Assembly: GCF_014204935.1 (NCBI RefSeq)
Contig: NZ_JACHMJ010000001.1
Location: forward strand, 2,294,001 to 2,358,000
DNA: 64,000 nt
Direction of reading: 5' to 3'
Origin: Conyzicola lurida
Lineage (GTDB): Bacteria; Actinomycetota; Actinomycetes; Actinomycetales; Microbacteriaceae
How positions within the stretch are numbered: position 1 is the first letter of the stretch; each line of letters opens with the position of its first letter. Of the stretch, positions 62,162 through 64,000 are shown in pieces. Below the pieces are notes generated by a model that searched no databases, was not told where the DNA came from, and was given only the letters and a program-made list of their open reading frames with translations. A program made the position numbers and the translations under genes.

Positions 62162-62199
62162 GCCGACTATACAACCGGTCAACCGGTTGTATAGTCGGC
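62162..62199. promoter_or_regulatory. 38-bp palindrome, probable operator overlapping the SDR promoter
   Basis: Perfect 18-bp arms GCCGACTATACAACCGGT (62162-62179) and ACCGGTTGTATAGTCGGC (62182-62199), 2-base centre. It also contains a direct repeat CAACCGGT (62172-62179, 62180-62187). TATAGT (62190-62195) in the right arm can serve as a -10, so a bound repressor would cover the promoter. TTGTATA-type half sites are usual for GntR or LacI regulators. No U-tract follows, so a terminator is less likely. Confidence 0.7.
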
Positions 62200-62232
62200 T
62201 GTGAACCGCCCACCAATTCAAAGAGGAATTCC

Positions 62233-63072
62233 GTGACCGATCACCCCGTTTCCGTCCCGTCTACGCCGTCGTCCGCGTCCGTTCCCGGGTCAGTGACCAC
62301 GCCCGCGCCCGTGCCTGACTCCGGCCGCCTCGCCGGCAAGACGGCCCTGGTCACCGGCGCCGCCGCCGGAATCGGCCGGGGAGTCGCCGCCCGCTTCGCC
62401 GCGGAGGGTGCGCGGGTCGTTTTCTCGGACCGTGACGGAGCCGGTGCCGAAGCGGCCGCGGCCGAGAGCGAGAACTCCCGCGGCATCGCGCTCGACATCT
62501 CCGACGAGGCGAGCGTCAGCGGCGCGTTCACGGATCTCGCCGCGAGCGGCTGGACGCCCGACGTCGTCGTCGCGAACGCCGGCGTGCAACTGTTCGGCCA
62601 CGATGCGAAGGTCGCCGACCTCGACCTCGACGTCTGGCGCCGCACGATCGACATCAACCTCACCGGCACGTTCCTCACCGTCAAGCACGCGGTGCGCGCC
62701 ATGCTCGCCGCGGGCGGCGGGTCGATCATCCTCACCGGAAGCCCCACCGGCCTGAACGGAGAGGGCGCCGACTTCACCGCCTACAGCTCGTCGAAGGCCG
62801 GCATCCACGGTCTCGCCCGCACGGTCGCCGCGGCATACGCGGGCGAGAACATCCGCGTCAACACGGTGGTGCCCGCCTACACCGAGACCCCTCTCGTCTC
62901 CGCGATCACCTCCGACCCCGAGGCACGGGCCGCGATCATCGGCCGCATCCCGCTCGGCCGCGCCGGCTCCCCCGCCGACATCGAGGGCATCATGGTCTAC
63001 CTCGCCAGCGACGACGGCGCCTTCGCCACGGGCGCGCTCTTCGCCGTCGACGGCGGCATGACCACGCTGTGA
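62233..63072 (+). CDS. SDR-family NAD(P)-dependent oxidoreductase
   Basis: 279 residues. Ser/Pro/Thr-rich head of about 30 residues, then a Rossmann fold: TGAAAGIGRG (41-50), NAGVQ, and the catalytic Ser/Tyr-Lys in ILTGSPTG and YSSSKAG (Tyr near 183, Lys near 187). GTG 62233 with AAGAGGA upstream. First gene after the 38-bp palindrome, and coupled as GTGA to the next gene. A sugar or sugar-acid dehydrogenase is likely from context; substrate not determined. Confidence 0.88.
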   Translation: MTDHPVSVPSTPSSASVPGSVTTPAPVPDSGRLAGKTALVTGAAAGIGRGVAARFAAEGARVVFSDRDGAGAEAAAAESENSRGIALDISDEASVSGAFTDLAASGWTPDVVVANAGVQLFGHDAKVADLDLDVWRRTIDINLTGTFLTVKHAVRAMLAAGGGSIILTGSPTGLNGEGADFTAYSSSKAGIHGLARTVAAAYAGENIRVNTVVPAYTETPLVSAITSDPEARAAIIGRIPLGRAGSPADIEGIMVYLASDDGAFATGALFAVDGGMTTL

Positions 63073-64000
63073 CCTCGCACGCGATCTCGGACGCCGCCTG
63101 GGGCGAGGTCACGCCCGAACCCCTGGTCTGGTCGAGCGGCCCGTGGTCGCTCGAGTTGCGCGCGGACGAGATCGCCGACGTGCGCTTCGACGGCACCGTC
63201 GTGCTGCGCTCGGTGCGTGCCGTGGTGCGGGACCGCGACTGGGGCACGGCCCCGGCGGCGGTGACGGGCGTGGACGCGTCGGCGTCGGAGCTCGTCGTGC
63301 GCCTGAAGCACGTCGGCCTCGGCGCAGACTTCGACGGGGAGCTCCGTGTCGCCGCGGCATCCCGAAGCTCTTTTACGACGTTGGATGTCGCGTTCTCGAC
63401 GACCGCGAACGCCGACTTCTGGCGCAACCGCATCGGCCTCGTCGTGCTGCACCCGCCCGCCGTGGCGGGCACCCCGCTCGTCGTCGAGCACTCGGACGGC
63501 ACCGCGGACGAGACCCGCTTCCCGCTGTCGGTCAGCCCGCACCAGCCGGCGTTCGACATCGCGGCGCTTCACTGGATGGGCGACGGCGTCGAGTCGTCGC
63601 TCGTGTTCCGCGGCGACGTGTTCGAGATGGAGGACCAGCGCAACTGGACAGACGCCTCGTTCAAGACGTACAGCACGCCGCTGGCGCTGCCGTTCCCGGT
63701 GCTCGTGCCGAGCGGCACCGTGGTGGAGCAGTCGATCTCGCTGCGGGGCGCTCGTGTGGCGGCCGCTCCCGTCTCCCCCGTCGCCGAGCCCGTCACGCTC
63801 GTCGAAACGGGTCTCACCGTGCCCGAGTTCGCGGTCGGCGCGTCGACGGCGCCCGGTTCCGTTCCCGACGGTCTGGCGCTCCCGGCGACGCTGCTCGTCG
63901 AGGTCGACGCGTCCGCCTCGAACGCGTCGGCGGTGCTCGACCGGGCACGGGCGGAGGCGGACGGACGCCCCCTCGACGTCCGGGTCATCGCCGCCTCGTC
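63069..64000 (+). CDS. Large protein, D-apionate lactonase-like (3' end outside window)
   Basis: 310 codons visible, open to the window edge. GTG 63069 overlaps the SDR stop as GTGA. The visible part has a beta-sandwich-like start (LVWSSGPWSLELRADEIADV, split: LVWSSGPWSLELRADEI), FWRNRIGLVVLHPP (about 119-132), and FEMEDQRNWTDASFKTYSTP (split: EMEDQRNWTDASFKTY, near 185-200). I recall the last motif from D-apionate lactonase-type proteins of apiose catabolism; this is memory, not a search. If correct, the operon degrades apiose or a related sugar acid. Confidence 0.6.
   Translation, partial: MTSHAISDAAWGEVTPEPLVWSSGPWSLELRADEIADVRFDGTVVLRSVRAVVRDRDWGTAPAAVTGVDASASELVVRLKHVGLGADFDGELRVAAASRSSFTTLDVAFSTTANADFWRNRIGLVVLHPPAVAGTPLVVEHSDGTADETRFPLSVSPHQPAFDIAALHWMGDGVESSLVFRGDVFEMEDQRNWTDASFKTYSTPLALPFPVLVPSGTVVEQSISLRGARVAAAPVSPVAEPVTLVETGLTVPEFAVGASTAPGSVPDGLALPATLLVEVDASASNASAVLDRARAEADGRPLDVRVIAAS

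Noticed and set aside
62143-62232. Rho-independent terminator after the sugar importer operon.
   Set aside because: The palindrome has no U-tract on either strand and contains a -10-like TATAGT; an operator fits better.
1-64000. CRISPR array, prophage, insertion sequence or tRNA.
   Set aside because: No regularly spaced direct repeats, no transposase or integrase genes and no cloverleaf-like sequence were seen by eye.

Overview
The window is high-GC DNA with actinobacterial signatures: GTG and TTG starts, TANNNT -10 boxes placed 6-7 bases before start codons (leaderless mRNAs), coenzyme F420 genes, PknB-type kinase/FHA/PP2C genes, and the gene order leuC-leuD-murA-plsC-gpsA. The best fit is a free-living member of the Microbacteriaceae (Actinomycetota); this is an inference from gene content. 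No rRNA, tRNA, CRISPR array, prophage or insertion sequence was seen.

Layout. 1-6612 (minus): pyrimidine/hydantoin-type catabolic operon (nitrilase-fold amidohydrolase, dihydropyrimidinase, F420-type LLM flavoprotein, NMT1-type ABC importer), with a divergent MocR regulator at 6713. 8057-12719 (minus): a MoxR ATPase / DUF58 / transglutaminase operon with an intact catalytic triad. 12835-16418: F420 biosynthesis (cofD, convergent cofC-cofE) plus an F420-dependent LLM oxidoreductase and a divergent TetR regulator. 17112-27113: mixed housekeeping genes (GH114-like lipoprotein, Lys/Ala-rich DNA-binding-like protein, coaD, LysR/EamA pair, recG, corA, acyl-CoA dehydrogenase, rsmD). 27150-37637: thiL, DUF3515, then the leuCD-murA-plsC-gpsA block. 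A hydrolase, a membrane-anchored Mur ligase and a divergent D-Ala-D-Ala ligase lie between gpsA and DUF3515. leuC is preceded by a 15-codon leucine-rich leader peptide and a hairpin.

37713-53145 (all minus) is the most interesting region. It is a large phospho-signalling and cell-envelope locus resembling the PFNA cluster described in bifidobacteria: PP2C phosphatase, FHA protein, Ser/Thr kinase, an FHA-HTH regulator, a giant 1867-residue Ig/Fn3 surface protein, a MoxR ATPase, a DUF58 protein, a transglutaminase-fold protein that has lost its catalytic residues, and a second FHA protein. It reads as two transcription units. Each promoter carries the same exact 18-bp near-palindrome exactly 32 bases upstream of an extended -10 box, which suggests one dedicated regulator controls both.

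53268-55572: a TerC-family exporter with a yybP-ykoY (manganese) riboswitch, a GPP34-like protein and a 2TM protein. 55590-62142: ROK repressor and an alpha-galactosidase plus ABC importer operon for alpha-galactosides. 62162-64000: a 38-bp perfect-arm palindrome in front of an SDR gene and a truncated gene resembling D-apionate lactonase, probably the start of another sugar-acid catabolic operon.

A dispersed inverted repeat (core CTTCGACAGGCTCAG) occurs five times between genes, supplies the stop codons of thiL and DUF3515, and also appears in frame inside several proteins as an AEPVEA-like peptide.
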